Positions 50,420-60,195 of a DNA stretch of 64,000 nucleotides are shown piece after piece. The position numbers and the translations under genes were made by a program. Position 1 is the stretch's first letter. The number at the start of each line of letters is the position of its first letter. A model generated the notes under the pieces. The model made no database searches. It was not told the DNA's origin and was given only the letters and a program-made list of their open reading frames with translations. This stretch comes from Comamonas sp. (GTDB taxonomy: Bacteria > Pseudomonadota > Gammaproteobacteria > Burkholderiales > Burkholderiaceae_C): contig JAJPEQ010000004.1 in assembly GCA_021166775.1 (NCBI GenBank), positions 186,001-250,000 of the forward strand. Direction: 5' to 3'.

Positions 50420-51847
50420 CTAGGCAGCGAGTGCCGCCGCACGCACAGCGCCTGGCCGTGTGTGGTCGGGTGTGAGCGTTTCGCCGAACCAGGCCAGTGT
50501 CCGGCCCAGCCGGGTGACCTCGCCGACGATGAGCAGCGCGGGCGCGGCGATGGCGTGCATCTTCGCCTGCACGGCCACGGTGGCGAGCGTGGCGTGCAGC
50601 GTGCGCTGGTGGGTTCGCGAGCCGTTCTCCACCAGCGCGCAGGGCGTGTCGGCGGGCAGCTTGTCTCGCATGAGCTCGGCGCTCAGCGCCGCGAGGCGTT
50701 CCACGCCCATGTAGTACACGCGGGTGTTCTGGCTGGGCGCGCCGGCGTGTTCGGCCTGCTCGCGCCGGTGTGCGGTGGCGAGCGTGAGCGTGTCGGCCAC
50801 GGCGCGGTGGGTGAGCGGAATGCCCGCATACGCGCCGCAGGCCAGCGCCGCGGTGATGCCGGGCACCACCTCGTAGGCGATGCCGTGCGCGCGCAGCGCC
50901 AGCAGCTCCTCGCCGCCGCGCCCGTACACCAGCGGGTCGCCGCCCTTGAGCCGTACCACCGTGCGGCCCTGGCTTGCGTGGTGGATCATGAGCGCGTGAA
51001 TGCGTCGCTGCGTGGCTTCGTGGTCTTCGCCGGGGGTCTTGCCCACGCTGATCTGCAGCGCGTCGCGCCGCGCGAGCTGCAGCACCTCGGGGCTCACGAG
51101 CCGGTCGTGCAGGACGACGTCCGCCTCATGGAGCGCGCGCAGACCGCGCAGCGTGAGCAAGCCGGGGTCGCCTGGGCCCGCGCCCACCAGCAGCACCTTG
51201 CCTTGCGGCGCCGGTTCGCTCGTGCGCAGTGCTTCTTCAAGCAGCGCTTCGGCGGCTTCGGGCCGCGCGGCGCGCAGGGCGTCGTGCACCGGGCCGTCAA
51301 GCAGCCAGTGGTAGAAGCGCCGGCGTGCGCCCAGCTCGGGGCGCGCGCGGCGGATGGCGGCGCGCTGGCGCCGGGCCAGGGCCGTGAGCCAGCCGATGGA
51401 GGGCTCGATGAGCGCTTCGACACGTTCGCGCAAGCGCCGCGCGATCACGGGCGCGGCGCCGCCCGAGGAGATGGCGATGGTGAGGGGCGCGCGATCGACG
51501 ATGGCGGGCACCTGGGCGCTGGAGCGCGCGGCGTCGTCCACCACGTTGCACCAGAGCTGACGCTCGGCGGCGGCCTGCGCCACGGCGGCGTTCAGCGCCT
51601 CGTCGCTGGTGGCGGCAATCACCAGCCACACGCCTTGCAGCCACTGGGCATCGAAGGCGCACAGGTGCAGTTCAATCTGGCCGCGCTGGGCGTCAGCCTG
51701 CACGCTGGGGTGAGCGACCTTGGCCACCACGGTCACCCGCGCCCCGGCCGCAAGCAACAGCGCGATCTTGCGCGCCGCGACGAGGCCCGCTCCGACGACG
51801 AGCACGCGGCGACCGCGCAGGTTCAGAAACAGGGGAAAGTGCTCCAT
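50420..51847 (-). CDS. cysG: Siroheme synthase (multifunctional CysG)
   Basis: 475 residues, full-length CysG: dehydrogenase/ferrochelatase half (1-210, FPLFLNLRGRRVLVVGAGLVAARK) and uroporphyrinogen-III methyltransferase half (about 215-460, LVGAGPGDPGLLTLRGLRAL, LKGGDPLVYGRGGEE, VVPGITAALACGAYAGIPLTHR). It makes the siroheme cofactor for CysI, which is encoded directly upstream (14 bases). The ATG at 51847 was chosen over a longer ORF because it is the standard CysG start. Confidence 0.95.
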   Translation of the reverse strand: MEHFPLFLNLRGRRVLVVGAGLVAARKIALLLAAGARVTVVAKVAHPSVQADAQRGQIELHLCAFDAQWLQGVWLVIAATSDEALNAAVAQAAAERQLWCNVVDDAARSSAQVPAIVDRAPLTIAISSGGAAPVIARRLRERVEALIEPSIGWLTALARRQRAAIRRARPELGARRRFYHWLLDGPVHDALRAARPEAAEALLEEALRTSEPAPQGKVLLVGAGPGDPGLLTLRGLRALHEADVVLHDRLVSPEVLQLARRDALQISVGKTPGEDHEATQRRIHALMIHHASQGRTVVRLKGGDPLVYGRGGEELLALRAHGIAYEVVPGITAALACGAYAGIPLTHRAVADTLTLATAHRREQAEHAGAPSQNTRVYYMGVERLAALSAELMRDKLPADTPCALVENGSRTHQRTLHATLATVAVQAKMHAIAAPALLIVGEVTRLGRTLAWFGETLTPDHTRPGAVRAAALAA

Positions 51848-51860
51848 GTCGGGCCCGGAT

Positions 51861-53576
51861 TCAATAGGTGATCGCGGGGCGGCGCTTGGGCGGCTGCACC
51901 ACCTTGGCGCGCGCCACGAAGTCGCCGAAGTGTTCGCCCGGCGCTCGCTCGCTGGCGAAGCGCCCGAACAGTTCGTCGAGCGCGGCCAGGATGACCTCTT
52001 CGCCGACGTTCTCCCTGTAGAGCGCATTCAGGCGTTCGCCCAGGTGGTCGGCGCCGATGCGCAGGTCGTACTTGCCGATGGCGCGGCCCACGAGCGCGAT
52101 CTCGCCCATGTAGGGGCGCGAGCAGCCGTTGGGGCAGCCGGACATGCGAAAGTGAATCGGTTCATCCAGCAAGCCGTGCTTGCCCAGCAGCTCTTCCATT
52201 TTCTGCACGATGCGCGGCAGGTAGCGCTCGGACTCGGCCATCGCCAGGCCGCAGGTGGGCAGTGCCACGCAGGAGATCGCGTGCAGGCGCAGACCGCTCG
52301 CGCCCACGTGATCATGAAGGCCGTACTGCTGGACCAGCGCGTCGATCGCCGCGCGGTCGGCCTGGGCCACGTTGGCGATGATGACGTTCTGGTCGCAGGT
52401 CATGCGAAATTCGCCCTGGTGCATGCGCGCGATCTCGCGCAGGCCGCTCTGGCGCGGGTGGCCGTCCACGTCCAGCACCCGGCCGCTGGGGATGCGCAGC
52501 GTGAGGTGCCAGCGCCCGGTGTCGTCCTCGACCCAGCCGAAGCGGTCGCCGTTGTGCTCGAAGTGGTAGGGCCGTGGCGGCTCGATCAGGAACGGCAGGC
52601 GCGACTGCAGTTCGTCGTGGTACCACTGCAGGCCACGGTCGTCGATGGTGTATTTGAGGCGTGCATGCTTGCGCTCGGCGCGGTCGCCGAAGTCGCGCTG
52701 CACCGCCACCGCGTGCCAGCAGGTTTCCAGCAGATGCTCCTTGGGTACGTAGCCGATGAGGTCGGCGAGCTGCGGGTAGGTCTTGGCATCGCCCGCCGTC
52801 GCGCCCATGCTGCCGCCGGGCGCGAGATTGAAGCCCTGCAGCTCGTTCTTCTTGTCGAAGATGGCGATCAGGCCGAAGTCCTGCGCGAACACGTCGATGT
52901 CGTTGTAGGGCGGAATCGCGATGCCGAACTTGAACTTGCGCGGCAGATAGCTCTTGCCCAGCAGCGGCTCGTCGTCCTGCGCACCGTCGCTGGTGCGCTC
53001 CTTTCTGTCGATCCACAGCTCCTGGTAGGCGCTGGTGCGCGGCTTGACGTGGTGCATGAGCTTGAGCGCCCACTCGTACGCCTGCGCATGGGTCGAGGCC
53101 ACCGGCGGATTGACCGAGCAGATGACGTTGCGCACGTCGTCGCCGCAGGCCGCGAGCGTCGAGAGGCCCGCGTCATTGATGGCGCCGATCACGTCGCGCA
53201 GGCGCTCCTTGCGGATCTCGTGGAACTGGAAGGTCTGGCGCGTGGTGATGCGCAGCCCACCCTTGGTGTCGCGGGTGAGCGCATCGAGCGCGAGCCACTG
53301 CGCGGGCGTGAGTACGCCGCCGGGCAGGCGCACGCGCACCATGAAACCGTAGTCGGGCTCCAGTTTCTGGCGGCGACGCTCGTCGCGCACGTCGCGGTTG
53401 TCCTGCATGTAGCTGCCGTGGAACTTGAGCAGCTTGGTGTCGGGCTCGCTGATCGAGCCCGTGGTGGGGTCGGCCAAGCCAAGGTCGATCGTGCCGCGCA
53501 GAAAGCGGCTGCGCTCCTTGATGCCTTCCAGTGCGGAGAGCTTCTTGTTCTTGGTGACGGTCAGGGATTCGGTCAT
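51861..53576 (-). CDS. cysI: Sulfite reductase hemoprotein, beta subunit
   Basis: 571 residues, matching E. coli CysI (570). The siroheme/[4Fe-4S] ligands are present in CVALPTCGLAMAESER and MSGCPNGCSRPYMGEIALVG. RITTRQTFQFHEIRKERL and the repeated nitrite/sulfite-reductase half domains are complete. It performs the six-electron reduction of sulfite to sulfide with CysJ. The ATG at 53576 was taken as start; an upstream extension to 53618 is not needed. Confidence 0.96.
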   Translation of the reverse strand: MTESLTVTKNKKLSALEGIKERSRFLRGTIDLGLADPTTGSISEPDTKLLKFHGSYMQDNRDVRDERRRQKLEPDYGFMVRVRLPGGVLTPAQWLALDALTRDTKGGLRITTRQTFQFHEIRKERLRDVIGAINDAGLSTLAACGDDVRNVICSVNPPVASTHAQAYEWALKLMHHVKPRTSAYQELWIDRKERTSDGAQDDEPLLGKSYLPRKFKFGIAIPPYNDIDVFAQDFGLIAIFDKKNELQGFNLAPGGSMGATAGDAKTYPQLADLIGYVPKEHLLETCWHAVAVQRDFGDRAERKHARLKYTIDDRGLQWYHDELQSRLPFLIEPPRPYHFEHNGDRFGWVEDDTGRWHLTLRIPSGRVLDVDGHPRQSGLREIARMHQGEFRMTCDQNVIIANVAQADRAAIDALVQQYGLHDHVGASGLRLHAISCVALPTCGLAMAESERYLPRIVQKMEELLGKHGLLDEPIHFRMSGCPNGCSRPYMGEIALVGRAIGKYDLRIGADHLGERLNALYRENVGEEVILAALDELFGRFASERAPGEHFGDFVARAKVVQPPKRRPAITY

Positions 53577-53656
53577 GAAAAGGGTGCAAGAGGGTGCAAG
53601 AGGCCTGCGAAGGCGCATGGCGCCTTCGCTCGGCGGTCAGGAAAACGTGTGATCCT

Positions 53657-55498
53657 TTAGTACACGTCGCGGGCGTAGCGGCCTTCGAGCAGCAGGGTCT
53701 GGACCCAGGCGGCGGCGTCTTCGGGCGTTTTGCCGCCGTGCTCCGCGGCGATCTCCACGAGGGCACGCTGCACATCGCCCGCCATGCGCTCGGCGTCGCC
53801 GCAGACGTAGAAGTGCGCGCCGTCCTGCAGCCATTGCCAGACCTCGCGGCCGTGCTCGCGCAGGCGCTGCTGCACATAGACCTTGTCGGCCTGGTCGCGC
53901 GAGAAGGCGACGTCCAGGTGCGCAAGCGTCCCTTCCTTCACGGCCTGCAGCCATTCGCTCTGGTAGAGAAAGTCGCTGTGGCGGTGCGGATTGCCGAAGA
54001 ACAGCCAGTTGCGCCCCGTGGCACCCTGCGCCTGGCGCTGCTGCACGAAGGCGCGAAACGGCGCGACGCCGGTGCCGGGGCCCACCATGATCACGTCGCG
54101 CGCGCCGTCCGCGGGCAGGCGAAAGCGCTCGTTGGCCTCGATGAACACCGGCACCTGCGCGCCTTCCTCGGCATCGCACAGATAGCGGCTGCCCACGCCC
54201 CAGCGCGCCTCTCCTTCCTTGTCGAACCGGACCCGTGCCACGGTGAGGTGCACTTCCTCATCGACCTGCGCCTGGCTGCTGGCGATCGAGTACATGCGCG
54301 GCGCGAGCGGACGCAGCGCCGCCACGAGCGCGGCGGCATCCCACGTGGCGGGCCAGGCGCGCAGCAGGTCGATGAGCTGGTGGCTGTTGAGCAGCTTGGA
54401 CAGCTCGGCGTTGCCCGCCGGCTGCAGCAGTGCCTTGAGCGCGTCATGCCCGCCGCGTTCGGCCAGCGCCGCGACGAAGGGGCGCGTGAGCACGGTGAGC
54501 TCGCGCCGGTGCGCGAGCCATTCGGTCAGCGGCAGGGTCTCGCCGCCGTGGGCGACGGCGGTGTCGCCGTCGAGTGCCAATGTCTGCACGATGCGCTGCA
54601 CCAGCTCGGGCGCTTGCGTGGGCCAGACGCCGAGCGCATCGCCCGGCTGGTAGTGCAGGCCGCTGCCCGCGAGCGAGAGTTCGATGTGACGCACGTCTTT
54701 TTCGCTGCCGCTGCCGACGATGCGCTGGTTCACCAGCACCTCGGCGAGGTAGGGCCGCTCGCGCGACCAGGGGGCGTGCGCGGGGTGCAGCGTCAGCACC
54801 TCGGCGCCCGGTGCCACCGAGGCCGGCGCCTGCTGCGGGGCGAGGCGCTTTTTCGCCTGCTCCAGTGCCTCCTGGGACCAGGGCGTGGCCACGTAGTCCA
54901 CGTCCACGTCGGCGTCGGCGCGGCCCAGCAGGCGTTGCGCGCCCAGTTCGGCCAGGCGTTCGTCAATGCGCCGGCCGATGCCGCAGAAGTCCACGTAGCT
55001 GGAGTCGCCCAGCGCCAGCACGCCGTAGGAAAGCTCAGCCAGTTGCGGTGCGCGCTTGCCCATGAGGAATTCGTAGAAGCCGCGCGAGTCGTCGGGCGGC
55101 TCCACAGCGTCGCCCTCGCTGTGCGTGCTGATCACGAGGTAGAGGAATTTCTCTTTCTTCAGATCGCTGGTGCGGTAGGCGTCGGCGCGCACGAGGCGCA
55201 CCGGCAGGCCGCTGGCGCGCGCCTCGCCCGCGAGCTTTTCGGCCACGCGCCTGGCGTTGCCGGTCTGGCTGCCGTAGACGATGGTGAGCTGCGCCTGCAC
55301 GGCCGTGCCGACCGCGACGGCCACGGGCGTGGCCGCCTGCGGCGCGCCGTGGCGCACGCGCGCGGCCGCGCCGGCCATGAAGCCCGCGAGCCACTCCAGT
55401 GCCGGGCGGTCCAGCCCCTGTACCAGGTCGGCGGCGGTTTGCGCCTTCTCGCGCGAAATGGGCAATACGTCGAGCACGGCGTCTGCAATCTGTGTCAT
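53657..55498 (-). CDS. cysJ: Sulfite reductase flavoprotein, alpha subunit
   Basis: 613 residues: N-terminal extension, flavodoxin domain (about 70-205, LTIVYGSQTGNARRVAEKLAGEA, VLALGDSSYVDFCGIGRRID), FAD-binding domain (about 240-450, RMYSIASS) and NADPH-binding domain (460-613, IMVGPGTGVAPFRAFVQQR, ending YARDVY with the family's aromatic C-terminus). It transfers electrons from NADPH to CysI. First gene of the cysJIGHDN block; GAGGG lies before the ATG. Confidence 0.96.
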   Translation of the reverse strand: MTQIADAVLDVLPISREKAQTAADLVQGLDRPALEWLAGFMAGAAARVRHGAPQAATPVAVAVGTAVQAQLTIVYGSQTGNARRVAEKLAGEARASGLPVRLVRADAYRTSDLKKEKFLYLVISTHSEGDAVEPPDDSRGFYEFLMGKRAPQLAELSYGVLALGDSSYVDFCGIGRRIDERLAELGAQRLLGRADADVDVDYVATPWSQEALEQAKKRLAPQQAPASVAPGAEVLTLHPAHAPWSRERPYLAEVLVNQRIVGSGSEKDVRHIELSLAGSGLHYQPGDALGVWPTQAPELVQRIVQTLALDGDTAVAHGGETLPLTEWLAHRRELTVLTRPFVAALAERGGHDALKALLQPAGNAELSKLLNSHQLIDLLRAWPATWDAAALVAALRPLAPRMYSIASSQAQVDEEVHLTVARVRFDKEGEARWGVGSRYLCDAEEGAQVPVFIEANERFRLPADGARDVIMVGPGTGVAPFRAFVQQRQAQGATGRNWLFFGNPHRHSDFLYQSEWLQAVKEGTLAHLDVAFSRDQADKVYVQQRLREHGREVWQWLQDGAHFYVCGDAERMAGDVQRALVEIAAEHGGKTPEDAAAWVQTLLLEGRYARDVY

Positions 55499-55632
55499 GA
55501 AGACCCTCTCTTGCTTCTTATGCGAACAATGCTTGCGGCTGGGCAGGCACGTTCCTGAATGTAGTGAGCGACCTCATGCAGGGGAAGAATTGATTTTTCA
55601 TAACTTAAGCAGCGGGATGAATAAGGAAATGG
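55499..55632 (-). promoter_or_regulatory. Probable promoter region of cysJIGHDN
   Basis: 134 bases before cysJ, A+T-rich (GATTTTTCATAACTTAAGC), in the position where a CysB-controlled promoter would be expected. No CysB site can be proven by eye. It separates the transporter genes from the reduction genes. Confidence 0.4.
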
Positions 55633-55675
55633 AGAGCTGGCAGCGCTTGCGCATCAAGCGCTGGAGCCGAAAAAG
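55633..55675. repeat. Comamonadaceae-type intergenic repeat, copy E, overlapping the end of cysA
   Basis: Clean palindrome AGCGCTTG-cgcat-CAAGCGCT flanked by GCTGGC and GGAGCC. The last few codons and the TGA stop of cysA lie within it, and on that strand it would form a strong RNA hairpin right after the stop, so it may double as a terminator or 3'-end stabiliser. Confidence 0.65.
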
Positions 55676-56733
55676 ACACGTGCTCTTTGCGGCCGTGCGA
55701 TGAAGTGCTGGCAGCCGCGGGCGCGCAGGCGGTCGAACTCCTGGCTGGGCATCACGACCTCGATGATTTCCTGCGTGTCCTCGCGTGTGAGTTCGAGCTG
55801 CGCCAGCGGCCCGAGCGCCTGTGCGCGGTGCAGGCTCACGCGCAGCTCGCTCGCCTGCGCCGGGCGGCGCTGCGGTTCGCAGGGTTCGATCTGGATGTCG
55901 TGCGGGCGCACGTAGGCCGTGCCTGGCGCGTCGGGAGCGCCCCCGCCGGGCAGCGCGAAGCGCATGCTGCCCGACTGCAGCGTGCCGCCGTGCACGCGGC
56001 CGTGAAACAGATTCATGTGCCCGAGAAAACCGCAGACGAAGGCGGTGGTCGGTTCGTCGTACACCGCCTGCGGCGCGCCGCGTTGCTCCACCTGGCCGCG
56101 GTTCATGATGACGATCTCGTCGGCCACCTCCAGCGCCTCTTCCTGGTCGTGCGTGACGAAGATGCTGGTCACGTGCAGCTCATCGTGCAGGTGGCGCAGC
56201 CAGCGGCGCAGTTCCTTGCGCACCTGGGCGTCCAGCGCGCCGAAGGGCTCGTCGAGCAGCAGCACGCGCGGCTCCACCGCGAGCGCGCGCGCCAAGGCGA
56301 TGCGCTGGCGCTGCCCGCCCGAGAGCGCGGCCGGGCGCCGGTCGGCGAGCCAGTCGAGCTGCACGAGTTGCAGCAGGTCCATCACCTTGGCGCGGATCTT
56401 CGCCTCGCTCAGGCGAGCGCGCCGCGGCTTCATGCGCAGACCGAAGGCCACGTTGTCGAACACCGTCATGTGCCTGAAGAGCGCGTAGTGCTGAAAGACG
56501 AAGCCCACCTGGCGCTCACGCACGTCGGCGTGCGAGGCGTCCTCGCCCGCGAGCAGCACCTGGCCGCTGTCGGGGCGTTCCAGTCCGGCGATGATGCGCA
56601 ACAGCGTGGTCTTGCCGCAGCCCGAGGGACCGAGCAACGCGGTGAGGTGCCCGTCGGCAAAGGTGAGCGAAACGTCGGCAAGCGCCGTGAAGGCGCCGAA
56701 CTGCTTGTGGATGTGGCGTACTTCGATGCTCAT
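55654..56733 (-). CDS. cysA: Sulfate/thiosulfate ABC transporter ATP-binding protein
   Basis: 359 residues. Walker [11 protein letters not shown]-loop FVFQHYALF, signature [15 protein letters not shown], Walker [13 protein letters not shown] and the H-loop [10 protein letters not shown] are complete. A C-terminal TOBE-like domain (about 240-359) follows. The start (ATG 56733) overlaps the cysW stop in ATGA. Its last residues (RVFFGSSA) are encoded by the repeat at 55633-55675. Confidence 0.95.
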   Translation of the reverse strand: MSIEVRHIHKQFGAFTALADVSLTFADGHLTALLGPSGCGKTTLLRIIAGLERPDSGQVLLAGEDASHADVRERQVGFVFQHYALFRHMTVFDNVAFGLRMKPRRARLSEAKIRAKVMDLLQLVQLDWLADRRPAALSGGQRQRIALARALAVEPRVLLLDEPFGALDAQVRKELRRWLRHLHDELHVTSIFVTHDQEEALEVADEIVIMNRGQVEQRGAPQAVYDEPTTAFVCGFLGHMNLFHGRVHGGTLQSGSMRFALPGGGAPDAPGTAYVRPHDIQIEPCEPQRRPAQASELRVSLHRAQALGPLAQLELTREDTQEIIEVVMPSQEFDRLRARGCQHFIARPQRARVFFGSSA

Positions 56734-57581
56734 GCGAGCCGCTCCTGGAGGTGCCGGGCGGCCTGCGCGCGCAAGCGCCACTCGGCCATGGATTTGAGGG
56801 TGAGCGTCACCAGCGCCAGCAGCGCCAGCAGCGAGGCGACGGAGAAGGCGGCGGCGCTGTTGTATTCGTTGTAGAGAATTTCCACATGCAGCGGCAGTGT
56901 GTTCGTCAGACCCCGGATGTGGCCCGAGACGACCGAAACCGCGCCGAACTCGCCCATGGCGCGCGCATTGCACAGCACCACGCCATAGAACAGGCCCCAG
57001 CGGATGTTGGGCAGCGTCACGTGCCAGAACACGCGCCAGCCGCTGGCGCCGAGCACGATCGCGGCCTCTTCCTCCTCGCTGCCCTGCGACTGCATGAGCG
57101 CGATCAGCTCGCGTGCGACGTAGGGAAAGGTGACGAACACCGTCGCGAGCACGATGCCCGGCACGGCGAACAGAATCTGCAGGTCGTGGCGATCAAGCCA
57201 TTCGCTGAACCAGCCCGCGCTGCCGAAGAGCAGCACCCAGGCCAGGCCCGCAATCACCGGCGAGACGGAAAACGGCAGGTCGATCAGCGTGGTGAGCAGA
57301 CCCTTGCCGGCAAAGTCGAAGCGCGCAATCGCCCAGGCGGCGCAGACGCCCAGCACCAGGTTCAGCGGCACGGCGATCAGGCTGGCGGTGAGCGTGAGCC
57401 TGAGGGCGGCGAGCGCATCGGCTTCGGTGATCGCGGCCAGGCTGGCAGCCCAGCCCCTGGAGAGTGCTTCAAAAAAAACGGCAGCCAGCGGCAGAAAGAG
57501 AAAGAGCAGCAGAAAGCCCGCCGTGACGAGCATGAGCGCGCCGCGCCGCCAGGCGCCAGGGGTGCGCCCGCGTGCGCTCAT
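56730..57581 (-). CDS. cysW: Sulfate ABC transporter permease CysW
   Basis: 283 residues with about six membrane segments. [20 protein letters not shown] and the coupling loop [23 protein letters not shown] are typical of CysW. It starts by overlapping the end of cysT (ATGA) and ends overlapping cysA. Imports sulfate or thiosulfate across the inner membrane. Confidence 0.95.
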   Translation of the reverse strand: MSARGRTPGAWRRGALMLVTAGFLLLFLFLPLAAVFFEALSRGWAASLAAITEADALAALRLTLTASLIAVPLNLVLGVCAAWAIARFDFAGKGLLTTLIDLPFSVSPVIAGLAWVLLFGSAGWFSEWLDRHDLQILFAVPGIVLATVFVTFPYVARELIALMQSQGSEEEEAAIVLGASGWRVFWHVTLPNIRWGLFYGVVLCNARAMGEFGAVSVVSGHIRGLTNTLPLHVEILYNEYNSAAAFSVASLLALLALVTLTLKSMAEWRLRAQAARHLQERLA

Positions 57582-58468
57582 GCAGACCTCCGCCCGAGGG
57601 CATGCGCGCGGCTAGCGCCCTGCAGCAGATTGATCGCCAGCAGCAGCACGAACGAGATCGCCAGCATCACCACGGCGATCGCGGTGGCGCCTGCCACGTC
57701 GTACTGCTCCAGCCGGGTCACGATGAGCAGCGGCGCAATCTCCGACACCAGGGGCATGTTGCCCGCGATGAAGATCACCGAGCCGTATTCACCCGCCGCC
57801 CGCGCAAAGGCCAGTGCAAAGCCCGTGAGCAGGGCGGGCAGCAGGGCGGGCAGCACCACATGCATGAAGACCTGCGCACCGCTTGCGCCCAGGCTGCGCG
57901 CGGCTTCTTCGTATTCCGGCGCCAGGTCTTCGAGCACCGGCTGCACCGTGCGCACCACGAAGGGCAGGCCGATGAAGACCAGCGCCACCACGATGCCCGC
58001 GGGCGCAAAGGCCATCTGCAGGCCCAGCGGCGCCAGCCAGCGCCCCATCCAGCCCTGCGGCGCGTACAGCGTGGCCAGCGCGATGCCCGCCACGGCCGTG
58101 GGCAGCGCAAAGGGCAGATCAATCAGCGCGTCGATCAGCTTCCTGCCCGGGAAGGGGTGGCGCACCAGCACCCAGGCGGTGAGGCCGCCAAAGACCAGAT
58201 TCACCAGCGCGGCCAGTAGCGCGCAGCCAAACGAAAGGCGGATGGCCGCCAGCACACGCGGGCTGCTGATGCTGTGCCAGAAGGCGTCCCAGCCGGGGGT
58301 GGCGGCACTCAGAATCACCGCCGCCAGCGGCAGCAGCACGACGAGGCTGAGCCAGGTGATGGTGAGCCCCAGCGTGAGAGCATGCCCGGGCAGCACGGCG
58401 GGTGTGCGGCGGGTGAAGCGGGAAAGGAAGGGCAGGGCGACGGCGGCCATGTTCACGATGCCTGCCAT
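57578..58468 (-). CDS. cysT: Sulfate ABC transporter permease CysT
   Basis: 296 residues, about six membrane segments, with [21 protein letters not shown] and the coupling loop [23 protein letters not shown]. The start is either the ATG at 58468, overlapping the binding-protein gene, or the one at 58450, two bases after its stop; neither has a clear ribosome site. Forms the channel with CysW. Confidence 0.94.
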   Translation of the reverse strand: MAGIVNMAAVALPFLSRFTRRTPAVLPGHALTLGLTITWLSLVVLLPLAAVILSAATPGWDAFWHSISSPRVLAAIRLSFGCALLAALVNLVFGGLTAWVLVRHPFPGRKLIDALIDLPFALPTAVAGIALATLYAPQGWMGRWLAPLGLQMAFAPAGIVVALVFIGLPFVVRTVQPVLEDLAPEYEEAARSLGASGAQVFMHVVLPALLPALLTGFALAFARAAGEYGSVIFIAGNMPLVSEIAPLLIVTRLEQYDVAGATAIAVVMLAISFVLLLAINLLQGASRAHALGRRSA

Positions 58469-59433
58469 ATCTGATCGAACACGCCGCCTTCGGAAAAGTG
58501 CCTGCGTTGCGCGTCGGCCCAGTCGCCTGCCACCTGTTCGAGCGTGAAGGTCTCCAGCTGTGGCAGCTCTGTGGTGCTCTGCCGCGTGGGTCGAAAGCGG
58601 TGGCGCTTTGCCAGTTGCTGCGCCGGGGCGTCGTAGAGGGCTTCGAGGTAGGCCTGGGCCAGCCTGGCCGTGCCGCGCCGCTGCGTGACCCGCTCCACCT
58701 GTGCCACGGGGAGCAGGGCCAGGATGCTGTCGGGCGGCGTGACGAGCTCGATCGCCTGATCGCCAAAGACCTGCAGCGCCAGATGCGCCTCGTTCTCCCA
58801 GGCCAGCAGCACGTCGCCCATGCCGCGCACGATGAAGCTCATCGCGGCCGAGCGCGCGCCGGTGTCGAGCACCGGTACGCGGGCCAAGAGCTGGCGCATG
58901 AACCCCAGCGCGGCCTGCTCGCTGCCACCGGTGCGCAACGCATGCCCCCAGGCGGCAAACCAGTTCCAGCGAGCGCCGCCTGAAATTTTGGGGTTGGGCG
59001 TGATCAGCCTGAGGCCGGGCTGCAGCAGGTCATCCCAACCGCGAATGCCGTGCGGATTGCCCCTGCGCACCAGAAAGACGATGGTCGAGGCCATGGGGCA
59101 GGCCTGATGCGGCAGGGCCTCGCGCCAGCGACTGCCGACCAGCCCGGCGTGCGCCAGCCGGTCGATATCGGGTGCCAAGGCGAGCGAGACCACGTCGGCG
59201 CGCAGGCCATCGAGCACCGCACGCGCCTGTGCTCCAGAGCCGCCGTGCGACTGGTGGATGGTGAGCCGCTCGCCCGTCTGCTCCAGCCACTGGCGCGCAA
59301 ACAGCGCGTTGTAGTCCGCATGAAACTCGCGCGTCGCGTCGTACGCGGCGTTGAGCAGCGTGCGTTCGCCCGCCAGCACGCCGGTGAAGGGCGCGAGGGC
59401 GAGGGGCAGGGTGAGCCATTGGCGACGCAGCAT
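58453..59433 (-). CDS. Sulfate ABC transporter substrate-binding protein
   Basis: 326 residues with a signal peptide ending TGVLA|GER. The family signature is LLNAAYDATREFHADYNALFARQW, followed by QSHGGSGAQARAVLDGLRADVVSLALA, which binds the oxyanion, and TPNPKISGGARWNWFAAWG. It could be Sbp or CysP, so no symbol is given. First gene of the transporter block on the minus strand; the ATG at 59433 begins the signal peptide, whereas a longer ORF to 59532 does not look like one. Confidence 0.94.
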   Translation of the reverse strand: MLRRQWLTLPLALAPFTGVLAGERTLLNAAYDATREFHADYNALFARQWLEQTGERLTIHQSHGGSGAQARAVLDGLRADVVSLALAPDIDRLAHAGLVGSRWREALPHQACPMASTIVFLVRRGNPHGIRGWDDLLQPGLRLITPNPKISGGARWNWFAAWGHALRTGGSEQAALGFMRQLLARVPVLDTGARSAAMSFIVRGMGDVLLAWENEAHLALQVFGDQAIELVTPPDSILALLPVAQVERVTQRRGTARLAQAYLEALYDAPAQQLAKRHRFRPTRQSTTELPQLETFTLEQVAGDWADAQRRHFSEGGVFDQIWQAS

Positions 59434-59588
59434 GCGGGCGGGGTGCAGGTGCTTTGCAGGTAGTGAAGCCCGCAAGGCTAGGCGGCCCGCCGCGCCAAGG
59501 GAACGAATTGTTTGCTTGAACGATATGCACAACCCGCCTTAGATGGCGCGGCTATATGCGTATGCGCGCCGTCTGGCGTGGCCTGGCG

Positions 59589-60068
59589 CTACAAACTGCC
59601 CGCTGGCCAGAACCAGAGCAGGCCCGCCGTCATCACCAGATAGCGTGCGAATTTGCCCACGGCCATGTAAGCCACGCAGGGCCAGAAGGGCAGGCGCAGC
59701 CACCCGGCCACGGCGCACAGCGGGTCTCCGACGACCGGGAGCCAGCTCAGCAGGCAGGCCGCCGGGCCGAAACGCCGCAGCCAGCCCAGTGCGCGTGACG
59801 GCGCGGGTTTCCCGAGCCAGTGCTCCACCGCCCGGTGCGCGCCCAGTCCCATCCACCAGGTGATGGCGCCGCCCAGCGTGTTGCCCAGCGTGGCCACGCC
59901 GATGGCGGGCCAGAACAGTTCGGGATTGAGCTGCGCCAGCGCGAACACCGCGGGCTCCGACCCCAGCGGGAGCAAGGTGGCCGACACCAGCGCGACGACA
60001 AAGACCGTCGCCAGGCCGTTGTGCGGCAGCGCGAACCAGTTGGCGAGATCGATCATCCACGGCGGCAT
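59589..60068 (-). CDS. YqaA-like membrane protein (VTT/DedA-related)
   Basis: 159 residues with about four hydrophobic segments. ATLLPLGSEPAVFALAQLNPELFWPAIGVATLGNTLGGAITWWMG and FGPAACLLSWLPVVGDPLCAVAGWLRLPFW are typical of YqaA, a small relative of DedA membrane proteins linked to lipid or membrane homeostasis. The exact transport or scramblase role is unproven. Divergent from dusB. Confidence 0.88.
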   Translation of the reverse strand: MPPWMIDLANWFALPHNGLATVFVVALVSATLLPLGSEPAVFALAQLNPELFWPAIGVATLGNTLGGAITWWMGLGAHRAVEHWLGKPAPSRALGWLRRFGPAACLLSWLPVVGDPLCAVAGWLRLPFWPCVAYMAVGKFARYLVMTAGLLWFWPAGSL

Positions 60069-60195
60069 GGGGTGGCAAGTTTAAGGAAGGTCTTGAACTC
60101 CAGGGCCAGGTGTGCGGGACCGGACAGTTGCACAAAAAGCAGGCAACTACAATCAGTGGTTTCGCAAGCCGGTGTGCTTGCCGTTTGACTCCCCC

